Of a DNA stretch of 64,000 nucleotides, positions 1 to 8,920 are shown piece after piece; the stretch's first letter is position 1; each line of letters starts with the position of its first letter. This DNA is from Gymnothorax reevesii (lineage: Eukaryota; Chordata; Actinopteri; Anguilliformes; Muraenidae), in the NCBI GenBank assembly GCA_029721435.1, contig CM056582.1, positions 42,490,611-42,554,610 on the forward strand. Direction: 5' to 3'. The notes under the pieces were generated by a model. The model did not search any database, had not been told where the DNA came from, and worked only from the letters and a program-made list of their open reading frames with translations. The position numbers were made by a program, and so were the translations under genes.

Positions 1-221
1 TTGGACAGAAGCTTATTCCTCGAACAATGGATCTGCCATTGTCAGAATGTGATCACAGTAAAAGTGTCTATAGGCCAATATATACTGAGCAGCAAAAGAG
101 ATGCAAGTTAGCCAGTTAGTTTATGTAATCTTATGGTTACTCAGTCAAAGTGTTTTTGAAGAAGGGAAGCCAACGCACACCAGAAGTTACGAGGTGCAGG
201 CAATGGGTAGTAGTTGAGTTT

Positions 222-324
222 GAAGCGAAGGATACCGCACACTCTTGTCCTGCTGCCAAGTTTTTATTCAGACAACGTTTCGGCCTGTATGGCCTTTCTC
301 AAGACTTGCGGTATCCTTCGCTTC
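222..324 (-). mobile_element. Penelope-type hairpin fragment, hammerhead-like
   Basis: On the minus strand CTTGAGA (303-297) is followed by a GGCC...GGCC stem with a 5-nt loop (294-282), then GAAA (281-278) and CG. This order resembles the CUGAUGA / stem II / GAAA core of hammerhead ribozymes, which are known in Penelope-like retroelements. The core here is degenerate (CTTGAGA, not CTGATGA). The motif sits inside a perfect 18-bp inverted repeat, gaagcgaaggataccgca at 222-239 and its complement at 307-324. No reverse transcriptase is visible next to it, so this is an isolated end or solo remnant. The ribozyme reading is inference. Confidence 0.45.
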
Positions 325-684
325 ATACTCAGTCAAAGTCATCACAAAATAAAGAAAACATTTGATGGAATGAGTGTAAATATGCACGCGCTAATAATAA
401 ATTTGATTTTCTAAAATTATTATGAGCAAACTATTTTTCCAGTCTGCCTTAAATTAATTTGTGTTTCTTTTGTTGTTCAGTAGATATCGGACTGGATGAG
501 CATCTGACATACCACACTGCTCATGTTCAGATTGATAAATGCTGATCCTTGCAGGAGATTTGGCATACACCCATTTTTTTGGTGTATGCACATTTGATAA
601 ATGTGGATTGTGTGGATGAAGGAAATCAAAATAATAAAAAAATAATTAATTAACCCAGTCAGGCGCGGAGCCAGTGCCACATTG
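325..684. other. unassigned AT-rich stretch
   Basis: No coding frame, terminal repeat or familiar repeat is visible. The short open frames here have no protein-like composition. The hAT copy A terminus is thought to begin just to the right. Confidence 0.4.
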
Positions 685-940
685 CAGAGGGGGCGGGGAC
701 TTGTACTGGGCCCTTACAGCCTATTGGCTATGTCACTTGCTGACAATTCACATTGCGAATCTGGGCCTTTGTTTACTTTGTTTAAATCTGTGATTGTAAT
801 GGTACGTTCCTTACATTTACTTTCGTTCTATTATTTTCTGCCATCTAGATTTGGCAATGGAAGAATAAAGGATACTCGAACAGAGATTAAAACAAAAAAG
901 GAACACTACGTTGCACTTTCACACTGGCAGCCTGCATGTG

Positions 941-2868
941 TTACGCTCTAAAGGAGGGGGGAGTTTCGACCCGAAACTTGTCCTTCCCATCAAATGCTAC
1001 ACCTGGCTCTGCACTTTCATCAAGCTTTCTTTTGCGCTTCTTCGTGCACTGGAGGTCACGCCTGCACTCTCGGGAGATAGTAGTGGTGACATTTAAAGCT
1101 GCACCTTCAAACCCCTCAAAGTGATCTCTCTGTGCTGCCACAAAGTCTCTTAAAGACAAGACAAGTTGTGTAGCTTGACATACGTCAATATCATGCCTCT
1201 GCGACTGCACGCTTGTGGCTTGGAACCCCTGTAGTACTCAGCCCGTGCACTCCACCGAGTACCTGACTGTGATTTAAGTGTGAGTTTGACATCAGTGCCA
1301 TGGAAAACCTTTCCCCACCTGTGTGTAGATGATGCACAAAATGTGTTGATTGCCTGAGCTAAGTCAAAAAAACATCCATCTTCTGTCAACAGCATTGACA
1401 CGAACTAAATTCAATGAGTGCGCTGCACAAGGGACATAACAAATCAATGGGTTTCTTTGTTTGAGATGAGCTTGCCTTGGACTCCGTTGTACTTTCCTGA
1501 CATGTTACTTGCATTGTCATATGACTGGCTCCTACAGTTAGGTAAGTCTAGGCCCCGATTCTCCACCATGGCAACAACACACTCAGCCAAACTGTCCCCA
1601 CATGGTTTTCAATAGGCTCAAAAGCCAGAAAACGCTCAACTACATGTTCAACATTATTAACAAACCTGAAAATAAAAGTGAGTTGGTCCACATGAGCAAG
1701 ATCTGGAGTGGAGTCAACTATAACAGAGAAGTAGTTTGATTCTTTGATCTCGTTAACAATTGCTTGCTTTGTTCTCTACCCCATTAAATTGATAAATTCT
1801 TCACAGACTGTTGATGATAAGTAGGACACAGAGCCTTTCCCCTTGCCTCCAAACCTTTGGAGGTGTTCAGCTTGGAATGGACCAAATTTGGCCAAGAGTT
1901 CAATGATGCTCAAAAAATTACCATTGTGGGCTGATCCTAGTAGCTCATCATCTCCCCTGAAAGCAAGTCCCCTCTCCCCCAAAAACTGGATGACTGCAAC
2001 AACTCTTTTCAAAACCTCCCACCAGGATTGTCTCTCTGCATCAATTTGATTGACAATGTCAGAATCAATCGTTGCTGTGCCTCTGGAGCGATTACGTAAT
2101 GCTAGCATGCAAGCCCTATGCTCCACACTCCTCTCATGCTCGCCAATCTGCTCTGAATGTTTCCAGTCAGAAAATCCATGAACAAAAGTATAGTGCAAAC
2201 TGGAGAACAGTTTGCAAGTGAAACAATACACATAGGCAGTTGAAGGGGAGTAAAGTAGCCACTGCCTAGTCACAGTTTGCCCATTTGGTAGAGAGCAGCT
2301 GAGTAAAGCATTTGTAAAGCTCCTACTAGTACCCCCAATGCTTTTATCCCTGACTGAGACCGCGTACTTAGCACTTCTGTTTTGAAATGCAGCTACTCCT
2401 CTACTAACAAGAATGGACTTATCTTGGTCGGTCATAGTACTGGGCCATAAAGCAGGGTCATTGACAGTTTCACACCAGGAGTTGGGGTCCTTGCCCTCAT
2501 CATTTGAAAGAAGTTTCTCAGGCGATTCAGTTAACTGGTCTGATTGTGGGTCTGATGGCTGCAACATTCATTTCATAATCTTTCTGCTGCTGGTGGTCTG
2601 TGGGAACCTGGCAGGGCTGGCATCCCTGTTCTGCACCTAACTGGGTCTGCAAGGGTTCATAGTCATTTTTAGGAGACACTAAGCCAGTGGTGATCATATT
2701 TTTAGTGCTAGAACTCTGGTCACTGCTAATCTCAGTGATACTTGTCTCACTGATATTCAGCAGCTTATCAAAAAAGTTTGAGATCAAAGGAATGTGTTTT
2801 AAGAAAATGGCCTGCTTAATCTTTTTGGCTTTTCTTTTTGAAGCACCACTTTTTTGTTTGGGATCCAT
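941..2868 (-). pseudogene. hAT transposase, ZMYM1/DUF4371-like, broken
   Basis: The reading starts with MDPKQKSGASKRK at 2,868, continues after a frame change at about 2,567 into a TTF-type zinc finger region (WLLYSPSTAYVYCFTCKLF, then HSEQIGEHERSVEH), and goes on to the DUF4371 hallmark SVIVDSTPDLAHVDQLTF near 1,720-1,670. An in-frame TAG lies at about 1,775. Further frame changes are followed by the QSGTRWSAR motif near 1,260 and a basic segment (KKRKRKLDE) near 1,040. In the family the transposase is nuclear and moves hAT DNA by cut-and-paste. This copy has at least one stop and several frameshifts, and no C-terminal dimerisation region is recognisable after 941. It is inactive. The zinc finger and DUF4371 motifs make the assignment firm, though the exact hAT subfamily is not resolved. 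Confidence 0.85.
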
Positions 2869-2999
2869 GTTATTGATGGCAAGTGTCTGTTAAGATGCTA
2901 ATATATAAGCTTGTCTTGCAAATTCCTACTGTAAATACTTCCTATGTTGTTTCTATGATGTAAGAAACATACACACAATAGTGAGAGCGTGTATTAAAA

Positions 3000-3117
3000 C
3001 AAGTGTTTGCCACGAACATGGCAATATCCCCCGCCGCCTCAATTTTATGTGTCCATACGGACGTACGGAGCTCAATGCTATATCCCCCGCTTCGCGTTAA
3101 TCGCGGGGCGGGGGATA
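3000..3117. repeat. small hairpin insertion present only in hAT copy A
   Basis: This ~118-bp block interrupts a stretch that is continuous in copy B near 41,745-41,760. It ends in a hairpin with arms tatcccccgc (3,081-3,090) and gcgggggata (3,108-3,117), and an additional atatcccccgc lies near 3,027. It looks like a MITE fragment; flanking TAA-like sequence is suggestive only. Confidence 0.45.
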
Positions 3118-3119
3118 AT

Positions 3120-3870
3120 AAGCTAGGTTATAAGTATTAGCTACTATAATTAATGAATTATGCATAATGTAATTATATATATAATTTATATAATAATTAT
3201 TATGTATAATAATACAATAAACAAAGAACATTTTTAAAAGGCTGTGAGTTACTAGTTAGCAACTGTAAATCAGACTAGCCTTTATAAAGGCTTTGAACTG
3301 AACTGAAGGCTTTAAGGTTTAATCGTATTACTACTAATATAATTATATTATATGATATGATATTATATGAGCCTTTGAAAAGACTTTTACCTTTAAAAAA
3401 GGTTTTTAGTCTTTCAAAAATGTTATTAGGCTGTATGATATGCAATATAGTATAATATAATATACAAAAATAATATATTATAAAATAATATAATGCAGTA
3501 TAAAGGGCAATGAGCCTTGACAAAGGCTGTTGTTTGTTGATCTTGTGAAAATGAAATCTACGAAAGGCTGTATGAAGTACAGAGCAAGTTCTCAAGCTGA
3601 ACTGTCTGATTGTGAGGAGTTTTGATACTGACAGGGGGTTTTATAGCTATATTGGATTTTCACTTGGATTTTCAAAAGTTCTTGCAACACCTGATTGGCT
3701 CACTCATGTCCGCATCAGTGGTCTGACAGAAATTGACTAATCAAAGTGAGATGAAGATTAATCTGGGGCCGTGGTAAAAAAAATAACACAGCTGCACAGT
3801 TGGGAGTGAGTGAGAGCACATGCACGAAAATTCTTTCCCAAAATATGTTTCCCCTACAGATATCACCATA
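3120..3870. repeat. AT-rich internal section of the hAT family
   Basis: Runs of TA-rich sequence alternate with repeated 'aaggcttt' words (for example 3,280-3,320 and 3,520-3,575). The same block occurs in copy B at about 41,750-42,470. No coding capacity is apparent. Confidence 0.6.
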
Positions 3871-3877
3871 ACCTCCA

Positions 3878-5000
3878 TGTTGTGATCTGTGATTTTCTGC
3901 CTGTCATGTTTAAGTTCTGTGCCTGGCTATGCCATGTTTGATTCCGTGTTTAGTGACCACTGCCTGTCTGACCTTTCTTAGGATTGTGTTTTGGTAATTT
4001 AGATTTCTTTATTATTTTTCATGTTTAGATAATTTAGTTTCAATGCCATGTTTTCATTTCCATGCTTTGCACTTTGTCTCCCCTGTCTTGTCATGTGTGT
4101 ATCTTTGCTCACGGTCCTTTGTCTTGTGTGCCACTCATTCGGGTGATTTATTGGTTTCTGGGTTTCAATCTTCTTTCATTATCTCGTGTTCTTCCTTCCT
4201 CTCTCTTTTACTGTCTTACTATCACATACTAACAGTTTATTGTTTTTGGTAATTACTAACCACACTAATCTTGTATATTTTTGCTAACTTTCTAACATGC
4301 ACTTGGGATTGTATAGCTGCACATACTAATTGACTAACGATTTCTCAGCAGTCGCTCAATTCTAATCTCCGCCTCCTTGCCTATCCCTAATTATCTCTGC
4401 TGCAAGTTTCTGTGGATTTCCACTTATACTTTGTGCTTTCCTTTTCTTTTATCTTGGCACTTTAGTACTCCTTAACCGGAGCTGTTGTTTTGTACTTAGG
4501 TTTGTCTCGTGATCCCTGTCTGCGTTTTGGCTACAGCCAAATTCATGTAATTAGTTTATTCCTCATGTGTCTCTCCCTGATCATTGTTACCATTGATTGC
4601 ACCTGTTCTCCCTGGTCATGTGTTTACCCCGGGTGTGTATATAAGATGTCTGTTTGGTTCACTCTCTTGTCAGATCGTTCTCCCTAGTTTTCTCGTGCCA
4701 CGTTTCTCGCCTTGATTTCTCAGTGTTTATCTTTCTGACTGGACCGTCCTTGATATCGAGCTTTGCCTATTCCCTGTACTTTTGCCGCATTCTTGTTTTT
4801 TGACCTCTTTTGTCTGACTACGATTTTTTTGTGATTGGTGCCCTGTGTATGACTCTGGATTTCGCCCTTTGGATTCTGATTTTGGATTGCGGACATTGTA
4901 CTGTTGCCAGCTCTGTTGGGGGGTTTCCCCCTTCAGAAATAAAGCCTCCTTTTTGCATTTTACTGGTGTTTGCTCTTGGTTCATTTCGTAAAACCTCACA
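3878..5000 (+). mobile_element. solo LTR of an LTR retrotransposon
   Basis: The block starts TGTTGTG and ends CCTCACA and is flanked by the 5-bp duplication CTCCA (3,873-3,877 and 5,001-5,005). The empty site is preserved in hAT copy B near 42,480, where the sequence reads straight through aacctccactgt. A TATA-like tatataag lies at 4,638-4,645 and a polyadenylation signal aaataaa at 4,937-4,943, which fix the plus orientation. No internal gag/pol remains, so it is a solo LTR left by recombination. It shares blocks (such as ggattgtatagctgcac) with the LTR at 23,011-24,349, so the two are diverged members of one family, probably Gypsy-type. Confidence 0.85.
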
Positions 5001-5169
5001 CTCCACTGTAAAAAAATGTACAAAAAAACATTTACAAAATACAAATACCCTCCACAACAGTACAGGCCTTTGTAAGAGATTCAGACCCCTTTTTTCCTCA
5101 CTTCATGCAAGTTGGAAAGACAGTCTAAGTGTATGATAAATAATATTTATTTAGGACTTTGGGAATCAA

Positions 5170-6020
5170 GTGTAATTGAGTACAGTATGGGCTACCGTGT
5201 GTGAGTAGGCCCTAAGTGAGGTCAGCAGCCTGTGTAGTCAAAGGACTGGGGGCCACTCATGAGGTCTTCCTCACAAAACCACGCCCACCCTTACCAAGGG
5301 CCCAGGGTGGAGGTGCTTTCAGCGGGCCCCACGGCTGGCCATCTGTGAGGCCCGCTAAAAGGACCCTCACCCAGGGCCCTTGGTTAGTCAGAGGCTTAAT
5401 CAAAGGGCCCTTCAAAAGTACGCCCCTCTCCTCCCTAGGGCCCCCTGGTAGGGGCTCATAATCAGAGGGCCCTCTAAAAGTACGCCCCCTCTTCCCGAGG
5501 ACCCCTGGTAGTCGGAAGTCACCGCTCATCCATTTTCATAAGGGGCCTTATAGTAGGGCTGGGGGCTCGCTGAAAGCACCCTCACCCAGGGCCCTTGGTA
5601 AGTCAGAGGTCCCTGGTGAGGGCCCTCATAATCAGAGGGCCCTATAAAAGTACGCCCCCCTCCTCCCTAGGACGCCTGGTAGCCAGAAGTCAGGGCCCCC
5701 CTAGTGGGGACCCTTGTAATCAGAGGGCCCTCTAATGGTATACTCTGCTCCTCCCTGGGGCCCCCTGGTTGGGGCTCATAATCAGAGTGCCCTCGAAAAG
5801 TACTCCCCCTCCTCCCTTGGTAGTCAGTAGTCAGAGGACCGCCACCCCTCATCCATTTTCATAAGGGGCCCTATAGCAGGGCTGGGTGCCTTGGTAGTCA
5901 GAGGGCTTACTGAAAGCACCCCCCCCCCCCCCTCCCTCCCTCCCTGTTTTCATCAAGGGCCCTGGTAGTCCGAGGATCCTAGAGAATGGAGGCCCTCTGA
6001 AATAAAAATTTATTGCTGAT
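5170..6020. repeat. GC-rich degenerate minisatellite in hAT copy A
   Basis: Irregular tandem repeats are built from words such as 'gggccct', 'ggtagtcagagg' and 'tctaaaagtacgccc'. Units vary in length and order. The related array in copy B lies at 43,800-44,400. Open frames here are by-products of the repeat. A C-tract at about 5,921-5,933 may be unstable. Confidence 0.7.
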
Positions 6021-6099
6021 AGGCATCACTGTTTTGGGCTACGGGCCCCCCAGGGCCCCTCGGCGCTGGCCCAGTCCGCAATCCGTTCCTGCTGCAGGC

Positions 6100-6300
6100 C
6101 CAGATGGTGCTCGAGCGAAAGCGTGCAATCAAAGGGAAATTTGGCTTGGGAGTGAACACCAAATCCAAGCGGGATGCGTAGTATATTATCAGCCTATAGA
6201 TCAATGCTGCGCTACCCTAGATGTCTCAGACGGCAGAAGAGTGCGAGAAGCGGTGGAATGGGCTGCAATTGCAGTAGAGGTCCAAGAATACAGCCTATAT
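6100..6300 (+). pseudogene. decayed Myb/SANT-like DNA-binding domain
   Basis: Plus-strand translation gives ERKRAIKGKFGLGVNTKSKR followed after stops by SQTAEECEKRWNGLQ. The spacing and residues (KGKFG..., then AEECEKRW) resemble the Myb/SANT-like domain found in vertebrate MSANTD proteins and in the second ORF of Harbinger transposons. At least three stops interrupt it. It begins just beyond the hAT terminus at 6,091, so the hAT may have landed in or beside it. The family call is inference from short motifs. Confidence 0.4.
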
Positions 6301-6560
6301 GGGCTATTGTTCAAACAGGAAGGCACAGTAAGTTTGGTTTCTGATCTATCGCCAACAATTTTAATATGGATACAAAATATGACACAGGCTGGTATTATTA
6401 TGACGAACTATTAAATGTAACACTCGCTCAATAGCATCATAAAATAATTAATGCATAGCATAGCAGGTTGAGGCACAGCAACAAAGCCACTGTCCCTGAG
6501 AAAGTGGCGTCCCACAGGCACATAATGCCTGTCAAATAATTGGCATAAGCTGCTCTCGAC

Positions 6561-6597
6561 TAAAATAACATAACATAACATAACATAACATAACATG
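6561..6597 (-). repeat. (AACAT)n microsatellite, LINE 3' tail
   Basis: About six tandem copies of a 5-bp unit lie at the 3' end of the CR1 copy, as expected for the tail of this LINE class. Confidence 0.8.
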
Positions 6598-7199
6598 AAT
6601 GGCAAGAGCAGGCCTTTCAGCCCAACTACGCTCGCCAGTTTCTTTGTACTATTGTGAATATATCCCTTCAGATACTTAATGACTCAATGGTATCTAGCTT
6701 TAAGTCAAACCTGTTCTTGAAAATCCCAAAGATCTCTGCCTCAACAATATGGTCAGGCAAGCTATTCCACACTGAAATTACACTTTGAGTAATAAATATA
6801 TCCGAATATCAGTGCTAAATTTACCTTTGGTCAACTTCCATTTGTGACCCCGAGCTCTACTCACAACACTTGGTCGAAGGAATCCTACATAATTCACTTT
6901 GTTAATCCCTTTAACATATTTAACCCTCCTGTCGTGTTCACCCCACACTCCCTACTTTAGTGTTCCTGGTCAAATTTGACCGATCTGTTTAAACTGCTCC
7001 TAAATTAACAAAAAGACCATTAATCACCATAATTTTTTATTAAAACTTTTTTTGTTGTTTACAATTTCTCAAAGTAGTGGTTAAAATCAATAACTTCAAG
7101 GAAAATACAAACAGGCACTGAAAATGTACTTCAAAATGAACACATGAACAATGAATACAGTAGAACACCAACAAACAAACTCCATAACATGTGTGTTAG

Positions 7200-8920
7200 T
7201 GTGTGTTTGTGTGTGTGTATGTGGTGTGAGTGAGTCCATCTACAAGAGTGGCATTTGACACTCAGGTCAGAGTGGGCCTGACAAACGTATGCCTCACATT
7301 TGCCGCATCTCAGGCTGGTTTTGTTGTCTCTGGGTGTACAGAGCTCACAGCGCTTCCTTTTCTGCCCTTGTCCTTGATGGGTGGGGTTGGCTAGGGAAGC
7401 GGCTGGGGGTTGAACACTCTTCACCACACTAGCAGAGGCTGGTGTGCGGGGAAGGTGCTGGCGCCGTTGAATAAGAGGAGTCACCAAAGCTGTCCCCAGC
7501 TTTGCTAGGAAGAGTCTCCTCTTGAAGCACTTCCCCCGATTCCATGTTGGGTCAATTGCTGTCCAAACCACATATGCGTTGCATGCAGAGACATCAAGGA
7601 TGTTGTGGAACACTGCTACAGGCCAGCGGGCTGTCATTTGCTTGCAGGTGCATGTCCCTGTAAGCTGCAATGAAAGAAACAATAGGCAAGAGATTGAAAA
7701 AAATTGGCCCTCTTTCAAACAAAATACTATGATTCACATAAAAACAAAATGCATTATCGATGTAACTAAACATTACCTTATCAAGGCAGTCAACGCCTCC
7801 TTTGTTCCTGTTGTAGTCCTGGATTATGAGCGGCTTCCTATCATCTGTGGTGCTGACAGCGGCATCCTTATGTAGTGTGCTCATCAAGATGACATTTCTA
7901 TTCTTCTTAGGAATATATGTCACAAGTGTGTGTGTTTCAGTGAAAGCAAATTTTGATGAGTGTGCCTCTCATCCCCGGGTTGATACCAGTGCAGGGGGAA
8001 GTTCAGGCTTGTTCTTCCTCACTGTCCCCACCATGGTGAGCTTTCGCTTCAGCAGCTCCTGACCAAGAGCATATGATGATGTGAAAAAGTTATCACATGT
8101 GATGTTATGCCCTTGAAGACCGGTTGTCATGTCCAGCACAACACGCATGCCCTGGTTTTTTTCGGCCCTTCCAGTGCTGGATTTCCCCATGTACACCTGC
8201 ATATTCCAGGCATAGCTGCTCCTCGCATCACATGCTGCCCAGATCTTTATTCCATATTTACCTGGTTTACTTGGAATGTACACTTTGAAGGGACTGCGAC
8301 CTCAGAAAGGAACCAGACGCTCATCAACTGTGACCCCAGGGCCTGGATTGTACACCATTGGAAGGCGTTCCACCCACATGTCTCAAACATTCCTGATGGC
8401 AGCCAGTTTGTCCTTTTGCCAGCGGATGGGTCGTGTATCTCGATTGTCAAATCGAATTACTCTTGATAGCTCGTGAAATTACTGCAAAGACATCGTTGCA
8501 TGGAATATAGGCCTGCCAGACTCAGCATCCCAAAGACCTTTGGTAGCCTCATTGTTTGACCGATACCACACGAGATATGGCATACCGTGTTGGCCCTGGC
8601 ATCATCTTTATGATATTTTGACTTCTTGCTCTACCTCCTCTGTCCTGAGAGGATGAAGACCACAGGAAGACTCCACTCTTTGACTTGAATGTCTCATGTG
8701 CTTGCTCTGCAGGTGCCACGTCCTCTCCTTCTGTTCACTGGTCAGTTTCCTCAGAGTCTGGCTCAAATTCAGTATTGTCTTATATTTCTGACAAGTCCTC
8801 CTCTACCTCTGGCTCTACTACAGTGCCGTCTTCATCATGCTCTAAAAGTTGATCTCGATCTCTTGAACAGATAACCGCCTGGTCAGTCGGCAACTCATTG
8901 TGTTCAGAGTAAAATGAGTG
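7200..8920 (-). pseudogene. piggyBac transposase, decayed, with one intron
   Basis: Reading from 8,920 down: an acidic N-terminus (DRDQLLEHDEDGTVVEPE) with stops and frameshifts; VDERLVPF, where TGA replaces an arginine codon; then YIPSKPGKYGIKIWAACDA; CDNFFTSSYALG; DYNRNKGGVDCLDK; and after the intron LTGTCTCKQMTARWPVAVF. The three aspartates of the family's DDD triad can be seen (in VDERL, CDNFF and GGVDCLD). The C-terminus (C-x2-C, C-x2-C pattern around 7,350-7,250) is the family's cysteine-rich domain. The protein would cut and rejoin piggyBac ends at TTAA. The frame is broken in several places, so the copy is non-autonomous today. Confidence 0.85.
7665..7776 (-). other. 112-bp intron in the piggyBac transposase
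   Basis: On the minus strand the exon ends GATAAG and is followed by GTAATG; the other side reads TTTCATTGCAG before CTTACAGGGACA. Joining the exons gives continuous piggyBac sequence (CLDK then LTGTCTCK), which supports a true GT-AG intron. Confidence 0.75.

Larger units (their letters stand above)
685..6091 (-). mobile_element. hAT element, copy A (ZMYM1-like transposase family)
   Basis: From right to left on the minus strand: a terminal sequence reading CAGGAACGGATTGCGGACTG inward from 6,091; a GC-rich minisatellite; an AT-rich section; and the broken transposase. The left end is placed at a CAGAGGGGGCGG sequence near 685, because its following ACTGGGCCC resembles the other end, but no matching 8-bp target duplication is seen (ccacattg against ctgcaggc), so this boundary is uncertain. 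The segment from about 775 to 6,091 is paralogous to 40,113-44,484 (copy B), which shows that the transposase, the AT-rich section and the minisatellite travel together as one family. A solo LTR (3,878-5,000) and a small hairpin insertion (3,000-3,117) are present in A but not in B. Confidence 0.65.

Noticed and set aside
5216..5852. Several Gly/Pro-rich open frames on both strands
   Set aside because: By-products of the GC-rich minisatellite in the hAT element.
5170..6020. Regularly spaced repeats that could suggest a CRISPR-like array
   Set aside because: Units are degenerate and variable, there are no unique spacers of fixed length, and the context is vertebrate.
6013..6414. 133-aa plus-strand open frame
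   Set aside because: It starts inside the hAT terminus and runs in a different frame from the Myb/SANT-like reading; treated as a chance frame.
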